Below, piece after piece: positions 1-6,499 of a DNA stretch of 31,657 nucleotides (positions within the stretch are counted from its first letter, which is position 1; every line of letters begins with the position of its first letter). Source of the DNA: an uncultured Acetatifactor sp. (GTDB lineage Bacteria > Bacillota > Clostridia > Lachnospirales > Lachnospiraceae). Location: assembly GCA_910580225.1 (NCBI GenBank), contig CAJTXE010000038.1, positions 1 to 31,657 of the forward strand, written 5' to 3'. The position numbers and the translations under genes are program-made. The notes under the pieces are model-generated. The model saw only the letters and a program-made list of their open reading frames with translations. It had not been told where the DNA came from and did not search any database.

Positions 1-44
1 AAATCCTGCTTGTATGCCCGTAAATCAAGGCTTTTTTGAGATAA

Positions 45-1151
45 TCAACCATTTTAATACAAAATGATATTCTTTTTGCCCGAACGGGTGGGACTGTTGG
101 AAAAACCTTCTTTTGTGATGGACACATAGGAAATGCAGTTTTTGCAGGTTATTGTATTCGATTCAGGTTTGACTCGAACAAAATTCTTCCTAAGTTTGTC
201 TACTGGTACACAAAAACAGAGGCCTATGCTAATTGGGTTAGTGGAATTCAGCGTCCTTTTGGACAGCCCAATATAAATAAAGAGGAATATAAATTATACG
301 AGATGATTCAGCCAGATAAAACAATACAAAAAGAGTTGGTTGAAATGATGGATGATGCGGCGCATGGGCGTTCGCATAAACTTCAGGAGGCTAAAATTGT
401 TGTAGAATATGCAGGAAAGAGTGTTTTTGCTGCATTGGGTATCACTTTTGAGAATTATGCCCCTTCTATATTTAGCTGCTTATCTTTGAAAGACATTCGA
501 GAAACGGGAGTATATTGCAACCCCTATAGTGCCTATTTACATTATATTTTTGCCATGTTTCGCAACAACCCTTTTTATGTTGGACATCTGGAAGATTATG
601 TGGATATTAATCCGTCTATTCAGCGTAGTGATTTTACTGACAGCTCCCTTGTATCATTTGTCTCTATGCAGGCAGTGGCAGAGAGGGTTAATCATGCTGA
701 GTATGAAATATGTGAGTATGCGAAAGTTAAGACAGGATTTATGCCGTTTCAAAGGGGCGATTTGCTTTGGGCAAAGATCACACCTTTTATGCAAAATGGA
801 AAATCCTTTTTAGCGGCAGAAATGCCGACTGAATTTGGTTTTTGTTCAACAGATTTTTATGTATTAAGGTCCAAAAGCAAGAAGGTGTATATGCCATATC
901 TGTGGATATTGTTTTCAGAGGAACACATATTAGAAGCTGCACAGGCAATGCTTAGCAGTTCAGCGGGAAAACAGCGTGTTACGGATAGTTTCCTTAGGAA
1001 ATTTCCGCTTATTTTACCATCACTTGAAATGCAGAAGGAATTAGCAGATAAGGTGTTTTTAGCGTTAGTGCAGGCAAATACATTACGACAAGAAGCAGAA
1101 CAAGGGTGGCAGGACGCCAAGGTAAAGTTCGAAAATAAACTGTTAGAGTAA
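45..1151 (+). CDS. hsdS: Type I restriction-modification specificity subunit HsdS, 3' part (5' end broken or off-window)
   Basis: DNA-recognition subunit of a type I restriction-modification enzyme, which directs HsdM/HsdR to a bipartite site. The end of the first target-recognition domain is visible (NDILFARTGGTVGKT, then GQPNINKEEY). A conserved spacer follows, then a second recognition domain with LLWAKITPFMQNGK and a GF.STDFYVLR strand, and a C-terminal helix ending QKELADKVF. The open frame begins only after a TAA at 42-44, and the first in-frame ATG (303) lies far inside the first recognition domain, so it is not the real start. Left of position 65 only frame 2 is open to the window edge, so the gene appears shifted by one base between about 45 and 64. 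HsdM and HsdR are not in the window. The family call is confident; intactness is not. Confidence 0.85.
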   Translation, partial: STILIQNDILFARTGGTVGKTFFCDGHIGNAVFAGYCIRFRFDSNKILPKFVYWYTKTEAYANWVSGIQRPFGQPNINKEEYKLYEMIQPDKTIQKELVEMMDDAAHGRSHKLQEAKIVVEYAGKSVFAALGITFENYAPSIFSCLSLKDIRETGVYCNPYSAYLHYIFAMFRNNPFYVGHLEDYVDINPSIQRSDFTDSSLVSFVSMQAVAERVNHAEYEICEYAKVKTGFMPFQRGDLLWAKITPFMQNGKSFLAAEMPTEFGFCSTDFYVLRSKSKKVYMPYLWILFSEEHILEAAQAMLSSSAGKQRVTDSFLRKFPLILPSLEMQKELADKVFLALVQANTLRQEAEQGWQDAKVKFENKLLE

Positions 1152-1182
1152 GCAATATAGAGAAACGAAAGAAGGATGCAAA

Positions 1183-2628
1183 ATGGCTAAACTAAGCGGA
1201 ATACTAAAGTTTTCAATGGGCGGATTTTTATGTTTGAGAGGATTTGCAAAATTTAAAGAACTGAGCCGTATTTCTGAACCCAACCCGGATGTCCAAAGGG
1301 ACCTTATGGAAGATCACCAGAAGGAAATGGTAGACTTTCTGAATAGAGGAGAATATCGATTTTTCCCTGAAGTGGTTCTTTCAGTCTCTTTAGCAACTAA
1401 AAACAATTTTGAAGAGATAGAGGAGTTTTTTTCTTGTGTACATGATCGCAAGGCATGGGAAGGAAAAAATTTAGGAGACTATAAAATCAATATTTTTCGT
1501 CATGGTGTTGGGGATAAAAATGCAATTGCTCATATTTCATTTGATGAGAAATATGTGAAATTGAACCGAATTGATGGAAATCACAGACTATCTGCGGCAG
1601 AACTGGTGGATACTGATTTTGACGTACCATTTTGCCTCATATTAAACAGAACGATGGATGAAGAAAGTCGTTATTCTCGTGCAATATTTTACAATATCAA
1701 TGCAAAACAAAAACCTTTACAGCTTGAAGAAAATTTAAAAGTGATTCTTGACAGCCCGGAAACTTTTACAGATTTAAGATTAAGGGAGGATCCATCTTTT
1801 GGATGGAAATACTATTTGGCTCGTAAAACAATACAAATTATCGATTTTGCATATTTTCCCGCTGTTAATTCCTACATTTATAATTCAAAATATAGTTTTT
1901 TTGTTGATCTGTATGGATTCCTTATTGAAAATGATAAAATTAAAAAAGAGGAAGCAGAAGTGGAAAATATGAAAGCCCGAATCGTAGAGATTGAAAAGGT
2001 TTTGGTTGAATCAGAAATCACTGCAACTACTACAAATATTGCCGTGATAGGTACACTTGCATATTATCGTTTGACAGATCTTTTTAAGTATAGAAATTTT
2101 CTTTCCTGGGTAAAAAAGAATCATATAGGAAATGTCAGTAAGCTTCATATAGAAGATGTGATTCGGCTTTACGATGAAATTGCGGAACACATTCCGAAAA
2201 GAGTATTCCTTGCACGATGGTATCCATCTGAAAATGATCCTGAATTTACAAGATCTGTTCATAGAATCAATGCATTAAAAGAAGTTGCAAAAGAATTAAA
2301 TTTGGAATTAACAGATTTGGGGACCCAAGATACGGGTACATATGATATCCGCAAAGTAATGTACAGGGATATTTGTGAATGCGATATTTTTATTGCAGAC
2401 CTTACGGGAGCTCGTCATAATGTTATGGTGGAGGTTGGATATGCGTTAAAACATATTGATAATGGAAGAATGATTTTTTATTTTCAGGAAACAGAAAACT
2501 GTCATAGTGTTCCTTTTGACATCAATCATTTTGCATATGATAAAATTCAGGATTCTGCTGAAATTAAAACGAAAACAAAAAATCGTATTCAAACGATTCT
2601 GGAGCAGGCACAAAGGGGAGAAATTTAG
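1183..2628 (+). CDS. DGQHR-domain protein fused to a nucleoside deoxyribosyltransferase/TIR-like C-terminal domain
   Basis: 481-residue protein 31 bp behind hsdS, same strand, with an AGAAGG ribosome site; probably co-transcribed. Residues about 60-190 carry the DGQHR/DndB signature: RIDGNHRLSAAELV (130-142) and IFYNINAKQKPL (168-179). DndB-type proteins are known from phosphorothioate DNA modification. A Lys/Glu-rich, possibly coiled region (250-275) and a helical linker follow. Residues about 340-475 resemble the Rossmann-like nucleoside 2-deoxyribosyltransferase / TIR-like nucleotidase fold: VFLARWYP at the first strand, CDIFIADLTG (400-409), then RHNVMVEVGYA (411-421) with Glu417 in the position of the family's catalytic glutamate. 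No signal peptide or membrane span. I infer a defence role, with a sensor or DNA-associated half and a nucleotide-consuming half. The domain calls are by motif only. Confidence 0.75.
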   Translation: MAKLSGILKFSMGGFLCLRGFAKFKELSRISEPNPDVQRDLMEDHQKEMVDFLNRGEYRFFPEVVLSVSLATKNNFEEIEEFFSCVHDRKAWEGKNLGDYKINIFRHGVGDKNAIAHISFDEKYVKLNRIDGNHRLSAAELVDTDFDVPFCLILNRTMDEESRYSRAIFYNINAKQKPLQLEENLKVILDSPETFTDLRLREDPSFGWKYYLARKTIQIIDFAYFPAVNSYIYNSKYSFFVDLYGFLIENDKIKKEEAEVENMKARIVEIEKVLVESEITATTTNIAVIGTLAYYRLTDLFKYRNFLSWVKKNHIGNVSKLHIEDVIRLYDEIAEHIPKRVFLARWYPSENDPEFTRSVHRINALKEVAKELNLELTDLGTQDTGTYDIRKVMYRDICECDIFIADLTGARHNVMVEVGYALKHIDNGRMIFYFQETENCHSVPFDINHFAYDKIQDSAEIKTKTKNRIQTILEQAQRGEI

Positions 2629-2681
2629 ACAGGCAACATTCGGCAGCAAATGATGGAGCAGAAAGTAAAGAGAATGCGAAG

Positions 2682-2777
2682 ATGGTCGTCAATTTGCCAG
2701 GATCATGTAAAATAAACATAGAAGATGGATTTATAGTCAAAATAAAGTATACAGAACAGAGAGGCGGCGGAAGATGA
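2682..2777 (+). CDS. Possible 31-codon ORF translationally coupled to the ITPase gene
   Basis: A short open frame, MVVNLPGSCKINIEDGFIVK followed by 11 residues, ends in a TGA that overlaps the ATG of the next gene (ATGA at 2774-2777). The composition looks protein-like, with alternating hydrophobic strand residues, but there is no convincing ribosome site before ATG 2682. The frame is open further upstream without a better start. It may be a small coupled gene or the remnant of a longer one. I do not recognise it. Confidence 0.2.
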   Translation: MVVNLPGSCKINIEDGFIVKIKYTEQRGGGR

Positions 2778-3412
2778 AATTACTGTATGGAACAGGCAAC
2801 CCGGCAAAATTATCTGCAATGAAAGACCGGCTGCAGAATCTGGGCATAGAATTAGTAGGCCTGAATGACTTAAAGGCACAGGGAATGATAATTCCGGAGG
2901 TGTCTGAAGACGGCAATACTCCTCTGGAAAATGCCAGACAGAAAGCGAAGGCATATTATGAAGCCTTTCGGATGCCTGTGTTTTCCTGTGATTCTGGATT
3001 GTATTTTGACAATGTCCCGGATGAGGTTCAGCCAGGTGTGCATGTGCGTCATGTAAATGGGAAGTGCTTATCTGATGAAGAGATGAGGGAATACTATGGG
3101 GGGCTGGTAAAGCAATATGGAAATCTTGTAGCGAGGTATCGGAATGCGATTTGTTTTATGATGGATGAGGATCATATTTATGAGGCGATGGAATCATCCA
3201 TGGAGAGTGAGCGGTTTATTCTGACGGATATTCCACATTGGGATATCAGAGAGAAGGGGTTTCCGTTGGATAGTATGTCTGTGGATATAAAGTCACATAA
3301 ATATTACTATGATCTGCCACCGGACAGATTGAAACAGGTTGCTGTGGAAGATGGATTTTTACATTTTTTTCAGAAAGTTTTGAAACTGGATTCTGCAGGG
3401 GCAGGCAATTGA
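2774..3412 (+). CDS. Non-canonical purine NTP pyrophosphatase-like protein (RdgB/HAM1/ITPase family)
   Basis: 212 residues. The family hydrolyses ITP, XTP and dITP to monophosphates and so keeps deaminated purines out of nucleic acid. Seen: the nucleotide-binding start GTGNPAKL (T7, N9, K12 of the TxNxxK motif), EDGNTPLENARQKA (45-58) with the metal-coordinating acidic residues, and CDSGLYFD (72-79), the usual catalytic Asp-Ser-Gly. The C-terminal half is divergent: GFPLDSM replaces the usual GFGYDP loop, so substrate preference may differ. AGAGAGGCGG before the ATG is a reasonable ribosome site. The gene follows the accessory segment at a 4-nt overlap with a tiny frame. Confidence 0.8.
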   Translation: MKLLYGTGNPAKLSAMKDRLQNLGIELVGLNDLKAQGMIIPEVSEDGNTPLENARQKAKAYYEAFRMPVFSCDSGLYFDNVPDEVQPGVHVRHVNGKCLSDEEMREYYGGLVKQYGNLVARYRNAICFMMDEDHIYEAMESSMESERFILTDIPHWDIREKGFPLDSMSVDIKSHKYYYDLPPDRLKQVAVEDGFLHFFQKVLKLDSAGAGN

Positions 3413-3464
3413 ATTTTATATAGTTTTCATTACCACATACAAAGGTTTAAAAAGCTGTATTAAG

Positions 3465-3493
3465 TTGACATCTTTTCTATGAAAGTGTATAAT
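3465..3493 (+). promoter_or_regulatory. Consensus sigma-A promoter (TTGACA, 17 bp, TATAAT)
   Basis: TTGACA at 3465-3470 and TATAAT at 3488-3493 with a 17-bp spacer, a perfect vegetative promoter. It would start a leader of about 150 nt ahead of the TTG-started flavoprotein gene. The leader contains a perfect 9-bp hairpin (AATGGACGG 3521-3529, CCGTCCATT 3543-3551). Confidence 0.7.
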
Positions 3494-3655
3494 GGTTCCA
3501 TTGGCAATAAACGTGTTGTCAATGGACGGTACGACTGGCAGGCCGTCCATTCTGTGGAAGACGGCAGTCTTGTCCGGGACTTCAGTTCCGGGGATCTCTT
3601 TCTGTCGTCCGGACGCAGGGGCACCGCACCGGTGCAGGAAGGGAGTCTCTCTTGA
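3479..3655 (+). CDS. Possible 58-residue ORF overlapping the flavoprotein start by 4 nt
   Basis: Frame MKVYNGSIGNKRVVNG... ends QEGSLS with a TGA at 3653-3655 that overlaps the TTG start of the next gene (TTGA). The amino acid pattern (RYDWQAVHSVEDGSLVRDF) looks like real protein, and such overlaps are typical of translational coupling. Against it: ATG 3479 has no ribosome site and lies inside the spacer of the 3465-3493 promoter, so a transcript from that promoter would not contain it. It could be the tail of a lost gene. Confidence 0.25.
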   Translation: MKVYNGSIGNKRVVNGRYDWQAVHSVEDGSLVRDFSSGDLFLSSGRRGTAPVQEGSLS

Positions 3656-4716
3656 AATATCAACCATTGAAAATCAGAAATAAAACAGCACGTATTCCCA
3701 TTGTGCAGGGCGGAATGGGCATTGGAGTAAGCCGCAGCAGACTGGCCGGGGCAGTGGCAAAAGCCGGGGGCGTGGGAATGATATCCTCCGCTCAGATCGG
3801 ATATGATGAGCCGGACTTTGAGAAAGATGTGCAGGGCTGCAATATCCGGTCGCTGGAAAAGCACATTCGGCTGGCAAAGGCCCAGGCGGAGGGCGGTCTC
3901 GTAGGGGTAAATGTGATGCATGCCCTGGAGCATTACTCGGATCATGTCAAAGCGGCGGTTCGGGCAGGGGCTGATCTTGTGGTATGCGGTGCAGGACTTC
4001 CTGTTGATTTGCCGGAACTTGTGGGTGGTGCCGATACGGCGATCGTCCCCATTGTTTCCTCCCGAAAGGCGGCATCTCTGCTGCTTCGCATGTGGGACCG
4101 GAAATATGCAAGGACGGCGGATATGCTTGTCATTGAAGGACCTTTGGCAGGAGGGCATCTGGGCTTTTCTCCGGAACAGCTGGAACATATTTCAGAACTG
4201 GATTACGACCGGGAAATCAGCGGGATTTTGGAAGAAAAAAGGGTTTATGAAGAGAAATATGACTGTTCCATACCGGTGGTTCTGGGAGGCGGCATTTTTA
4301 ATTCGGCCCAGGTCCGGCAGGTTATGGAGAAGGGGATGGATGGCGTGCAGGTGGCGACCCGCTTCGTTGCCACTGAAGAATGCGACGCCGCGTATGCTTA
4401 TAAGCAGGCTTATCTGGACGCAGGTGACGAAGATGTGGTTCTCATCAAGAGTCCCGTTGGCATGCCGGGGCGGGCGCTCCGCAATGCCTTTATCCGCAGG
4501 GCAGAAGCGGCGCGGATTCCGGTGGAACGCTGTTTCAGATGTATCAGAAAATGCAGCCCGATACAGACGCCCTACTGTATTACCCAGGCTTTGATCAATG
4601 CCGTGAAGGGGGATGTGGATAATGGATTGATCTTCTGCGGCGCAAACGTAGGACGAATCCGGGAGCTTACCACTGTACCGGCCCTGATGGAGGAGCTTGC
4701 GGGGGGATTTTTATAA
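3652..4716 (+). CDS. FabK-like enoyl-ACP reductase II / nitronate monooxygenase family flavoprotein
   Basis: 354 residues, FMN-binding TIM barrel of the PF03060 family, whose members reduce enoyl-ACP (FabK) or oxidise nitronates. Start is TTG at 3652, preceded by AGGAAGGGAG at normal spacing; no nearby ATG fits. Seen: IPIVQGGMGIGVS at the N-terminus, NVMHALEH (88-95), VVCGAGLP (110-117), GGHLGF (167-172, usual active-site His region), VLGGGIF (210-216) and GVQVATRF (231-238) for FMN phosphate binding. An unusual C-terminal cysteine group, C294, C297, C301 and C309, has the look of an Fe-S or zinc site. The family is clear; the exact reaction cannot be settled here. No fatty-acid synthesis genes are adjacent. 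Confidence 0.8.
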   Translation: MKYQPLKIRNKTARIPIVQGGMGIGVSRSRLAGAVAKAGGVGMISSAQIGYDEPDFEKDVQGCNIRSLEKHIRLAKAQAEGGLVGVNVMHALEHYSDHVKAAVRAGADLVVCGAGLPVDLPELVGGADTAIVPIVSSRKAASLLLRMWDRKYARTADMLVIEGPLAGGHLGFSPEQLEHISELDYDREISGILEEKRVYEEKYDCSIPVVLGGGIFNSAQVRQVMEKGMDGVQVATRFVATEECDAAYAYKQAYLDAGDEDVVLIKSPVGMPGRALRNAFIRRAEAARIPVERCFRCIRKCSPIQTPYCITQALINAVKGDVDNGLIFCGANVGRIRELTTVPALMEELAGGFL

Positions 4717-4839
4717 AATTTTCAGACGGACTCATTGTCTTGAAGGGACTCATGCCTATGGATGACGAAAATAGGGTGTTTGGAAGGGCGGTGGGGGAGT
4801 TCTTTAGAAAAAATTAGGTTTTTGGGGAGTATTTACGGA

Positions 4840-4868
4840 TTGTTTTTTCCCTCCTGTCAGATTATAAT
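4840..4868 (+). promoter_or_regulatory. Promoter for the PF06541 gene (TTGTTT, 17 bp, TATAAT)
   Basis: TTGTTT at 4840-4845 and a perfect TATAAT at 4863-4868, spacer 17 bp, about 70 nt before the likely ATG at 4947. The gap after the flavoprotein gene shows no hairpin terminator. Confidence 0.6.
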
Positions 4869-4946
4869 ATTGCTGTACAGAGAAAAGAAATCTGACGAAA
4901 GGATATGGTAAAGGCGGAAGGTACCGGGAAGGGAGAAAAGAAGACA

Positions 4947-5516
4947 ATGCCGTTTCAATATGGTTTTTATGAGTTGATTTTGATATTCATGTTCTGGGGG
5001 GCTGTAGGATGGATTATCGAAGCGATTGACATGCGGATTGAAGCCGGGGAATTTCAGAACAGAGGATTTTTACATATGCCGTTTTGTCCGATCTATGGGG
5101 TGGGGATGGCGTTGGGTTCCGCAGGCCTGGGCAGTGTAAAAGATTCGTCTCTGTCGCTGTTTGTTTTTGGTGTGCTCTTCTGTTCCGTGATGGAATATAT
5201 TGTGGGGGGAGTTCTGGAGAAGCTGTTTCACTCCAAGTGGTGGGACTATTCCCATATGCGCTATAATATCAAGGGAAGGGTATGTCTGCGAAATGCCGTA
5301 CTGTTCGGGTTTGGTGCTATTGTGGTGTTTCGTTTTGTGGAGCCCATGGTGGAAAGAGCGATTCTCCGGATTCCCATGAATATGAGAATGGCGGTCACCA
5401 TGTTGTTTGGCATTGCCTTTGCTGTTGATCTGGTGGCTTCCGCAAGGAGGGCATGGGCCTATCGGGAAAACCAGGAGGGCGACGAACCCATGCTGCTGTT
5501 TAAGGCCCACAGGTAG
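4947..5516 (+). CDS. PF06541-family (CmpB-like) integral membrane protein
   Basis: 189 residues from ATG 4947; a 14-codon longer form from ATG 4905 is possible. The shorter start is preferred because the family begins close to the FYEL motif and AAGGGAG lies upstream. Seen: FYELILIFMFWGAVGWIIEA as the first membrane helix, then NRGFLHMPFCPIYGVGM, then MEYIVGGVLEKLFHSKWWDYS, hallmarks of PF06541 (often labelled putative ABC transporter permease). Four to five hydrophobic spans are evident (about residues 5-25, 50-70, 75-95, 115-135 and 145-165). It is transcribed alone, from its own promoter to a strong terminator. The biochemical role of the family is poorly defined. Confidence 0.8.
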   Translation: MPFQYGFYELILIFMFWGAVGWIIEAIDMRIEAGEFQNRGFLHMPFCPIYGVGMALGSAGLGSVKDSSLSLFVFGVLFCSVMEYIVGGVLEKLFHSKWWDYSHMRYNIKGRVCLRNAVLFGFGAIVVFRFVEPMVERAILRIPMNMRMAVTMLFGIAFAVDLVASARRAWAYRENQEGDEPMLLFKAHR

Positions 5517-5535
5517 CCGTGTGGGCTGCCTTTTT
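5505..5535 (+). terminator. Rho-independent terminator
   Basis: GCCCACA (5505-5511) pairs perfectly with TGTGGGC (5520-5526), followed by TGCC and TTTTT. The hairpin overlaps the stop codon of the PF06541 gene. Confidence 0.75.
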
Positions 5536-5756
5536 CCGGCACGTTAATGTGCTGCGTCCAAAATTGAAAAAGTCTATTCTTGTTCTGTATGTTATCAGGA
5601 AAATGTTTCTGGTTATGGACATAGATGAGAGCCCCGGGAAATTGGTCGGTATGAAGGCCGGATTTCCGGGGTTTTGTTATTGGCTCAAATGCCTGAAATA
5701 TCTCCGGAATATAGAATAATTCTACGCATGGTTGGGCATGCTCTCTCTCCCGGTTC

Positions 5757-5796
5757 TTGTATCTATAGTTCCTGACTTGTATCATATAGTCAGGAA
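5757..5796 (+). promoter_or_regulatory. Promoter with overlapping 9-bp operator-like dyad before the broken XRE regulator
   Basis: TTGTAT (5757-5762), 17 bp, TATCAT (5780-5785). Overlapping it is a perfect inverted repeat, TTCCTGACT (5769-5777) and AGTCAGGAA (5788-5796), separated by 10 nt. Placement over the -10, 42 nt before the HTH gene, is typical of an autoregulatory operator. The rest of 5536-5756 shows no gene or structure I can support. Confidence 0.5.
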
Positions 5797-5837
5797 ATGT
5801 GAGCAGCTTATGACAATCCCAGGAAAGGAAACAGAAT

Positions 5838-6227
5838 ATGAACTTATTAATCGGCGAAAACATCAGACGGCTGCGCCGTCAGCGGGATCTAACTCAGGAG
5901 GAGGTTGCGGTACACCTGGGGATTTCACCCCAGTCCATCAGCAAATGGGAACGGGCCCAATCTCTATAAAGCCCGGGAGAACGCGCTGATTTATTTTCTT
6001 CAGGGAGAGAAAAAGCGGGAGGTGGCGAAAAACGCACTGGTTCCCCTCGCCATGTCTCTGGCAGCGCATTTGTCGGTTCTGGCGCAGGAGGAAAAAATGC
6101 TGCTTATTTTGAGAAGGCGGAAAAAATATTGGACCTTTTGTTTGACGGTGAAGAAGACGAAATTACGTCAATTCGAAGCAGCCTGAAGGAAAGAAGGGAA
6201 GCGTATGATAAAACCAGGGAGAGGTAA
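5838..6227 (+). pseudogene. Collapsed XRE-family HTH/TPR transcriptional regulator
   Basis: ATG 5838, with AGGAAAGGAA upstream, opens a canonical Cro/CI helix-turn-helix: NIRRLRRQRDLTQEEVAVHL, then GISPQSISKWER. It stops after 43 residues at TAA 5967-5969, where the family normally continues for about 300 residues. Shifted frames then continue the C-terminal part of the same family: YKARENALIYFLQGEKKREV, VAKNALVPLAMSLAAHL, and after a second shift near 6100, AYFEKAEKILDLLFDGEED to TAA 6225-6227. So the middle is deleted and at least two frameshifts have accumulated. It is not functional as a full regulator, though the isolated HTH could still be made. Confidence 0.75.
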
Positions 6228-6380
6228 GGGAATGTTGCGGGAGTGGACGAAAAGCACTGCGCTCTGATCTGGGAGGAACTGGCCCGGGTGGCGGAGCATG
6301 CGTTGGTCATTGTGATCAGCCATGACCAGGCTGTTATGGAGGATTGGGGAAAGACAGGTGGGAGGCTGCTGTTCCTATAG
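6228..6380 (+). pseudogene. ABC transporter ATPase C-terminal remnant
   Basis: In the same frame as the end of the XRE remnant, after its stop, reads VDEKHCALIWEELARVAEHA and then LVIVISHDQAVMED to TAG 6378-6380. This matches the D-loop to H-loop segment of an ABC ATPase (ISHD is the switch histidine). Walker A, the signature motif and any start codon are missing. A fragment only. Confidence 0.5.
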
Positions 6381-6415
6381 AAGGCAGTTTTTCGGTGGAA
6401 AATAAAAAAGGGAGA

Positions 6416-6424
6416 TGGTATAAT
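6416..6424 (+). promoter_or_regulatory. Extended -10 promoter (TGGTATAAT) for the radical SAM gene
   Basis: TGG directly before TATAAT (6419-6424) forms an extended -10. A weak TGGAAA sits 17 bp upstream. The 75-nt leader to ATG 6500 contains a GCCGGG/CCCGGC stem. Confidence 0.5.
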
Positions 6425-6499
6425 ATGACTTATCAGGCGTATTGGTGAACGGCCGGGCTTTATGCGGCTATAAAAGAAACCCGGCGGAAAGGAGAACAC

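Noticed and set aside
303..1151. HsdS starting at ATG 303
   Set aside because: Conserved recognition-domain sequence is encoded in the same frame upstream from about position 51, so this ATG is internal.
3460..4188. 242-residue open frame on the minus strand
   Set aside because: Antisense shadow of the FabK/NMO-like gene; Cys/His/Pro-rich composition without any motif.
4717..4817. Frame-shifted tail after the flavoprotein stop (KFSDGLIVLKGLMPMDDENR and onward)
   Set aside because: It looks mildly protein-like, but family members end where the in-frame stop lies; kept only as a possible chance extension.
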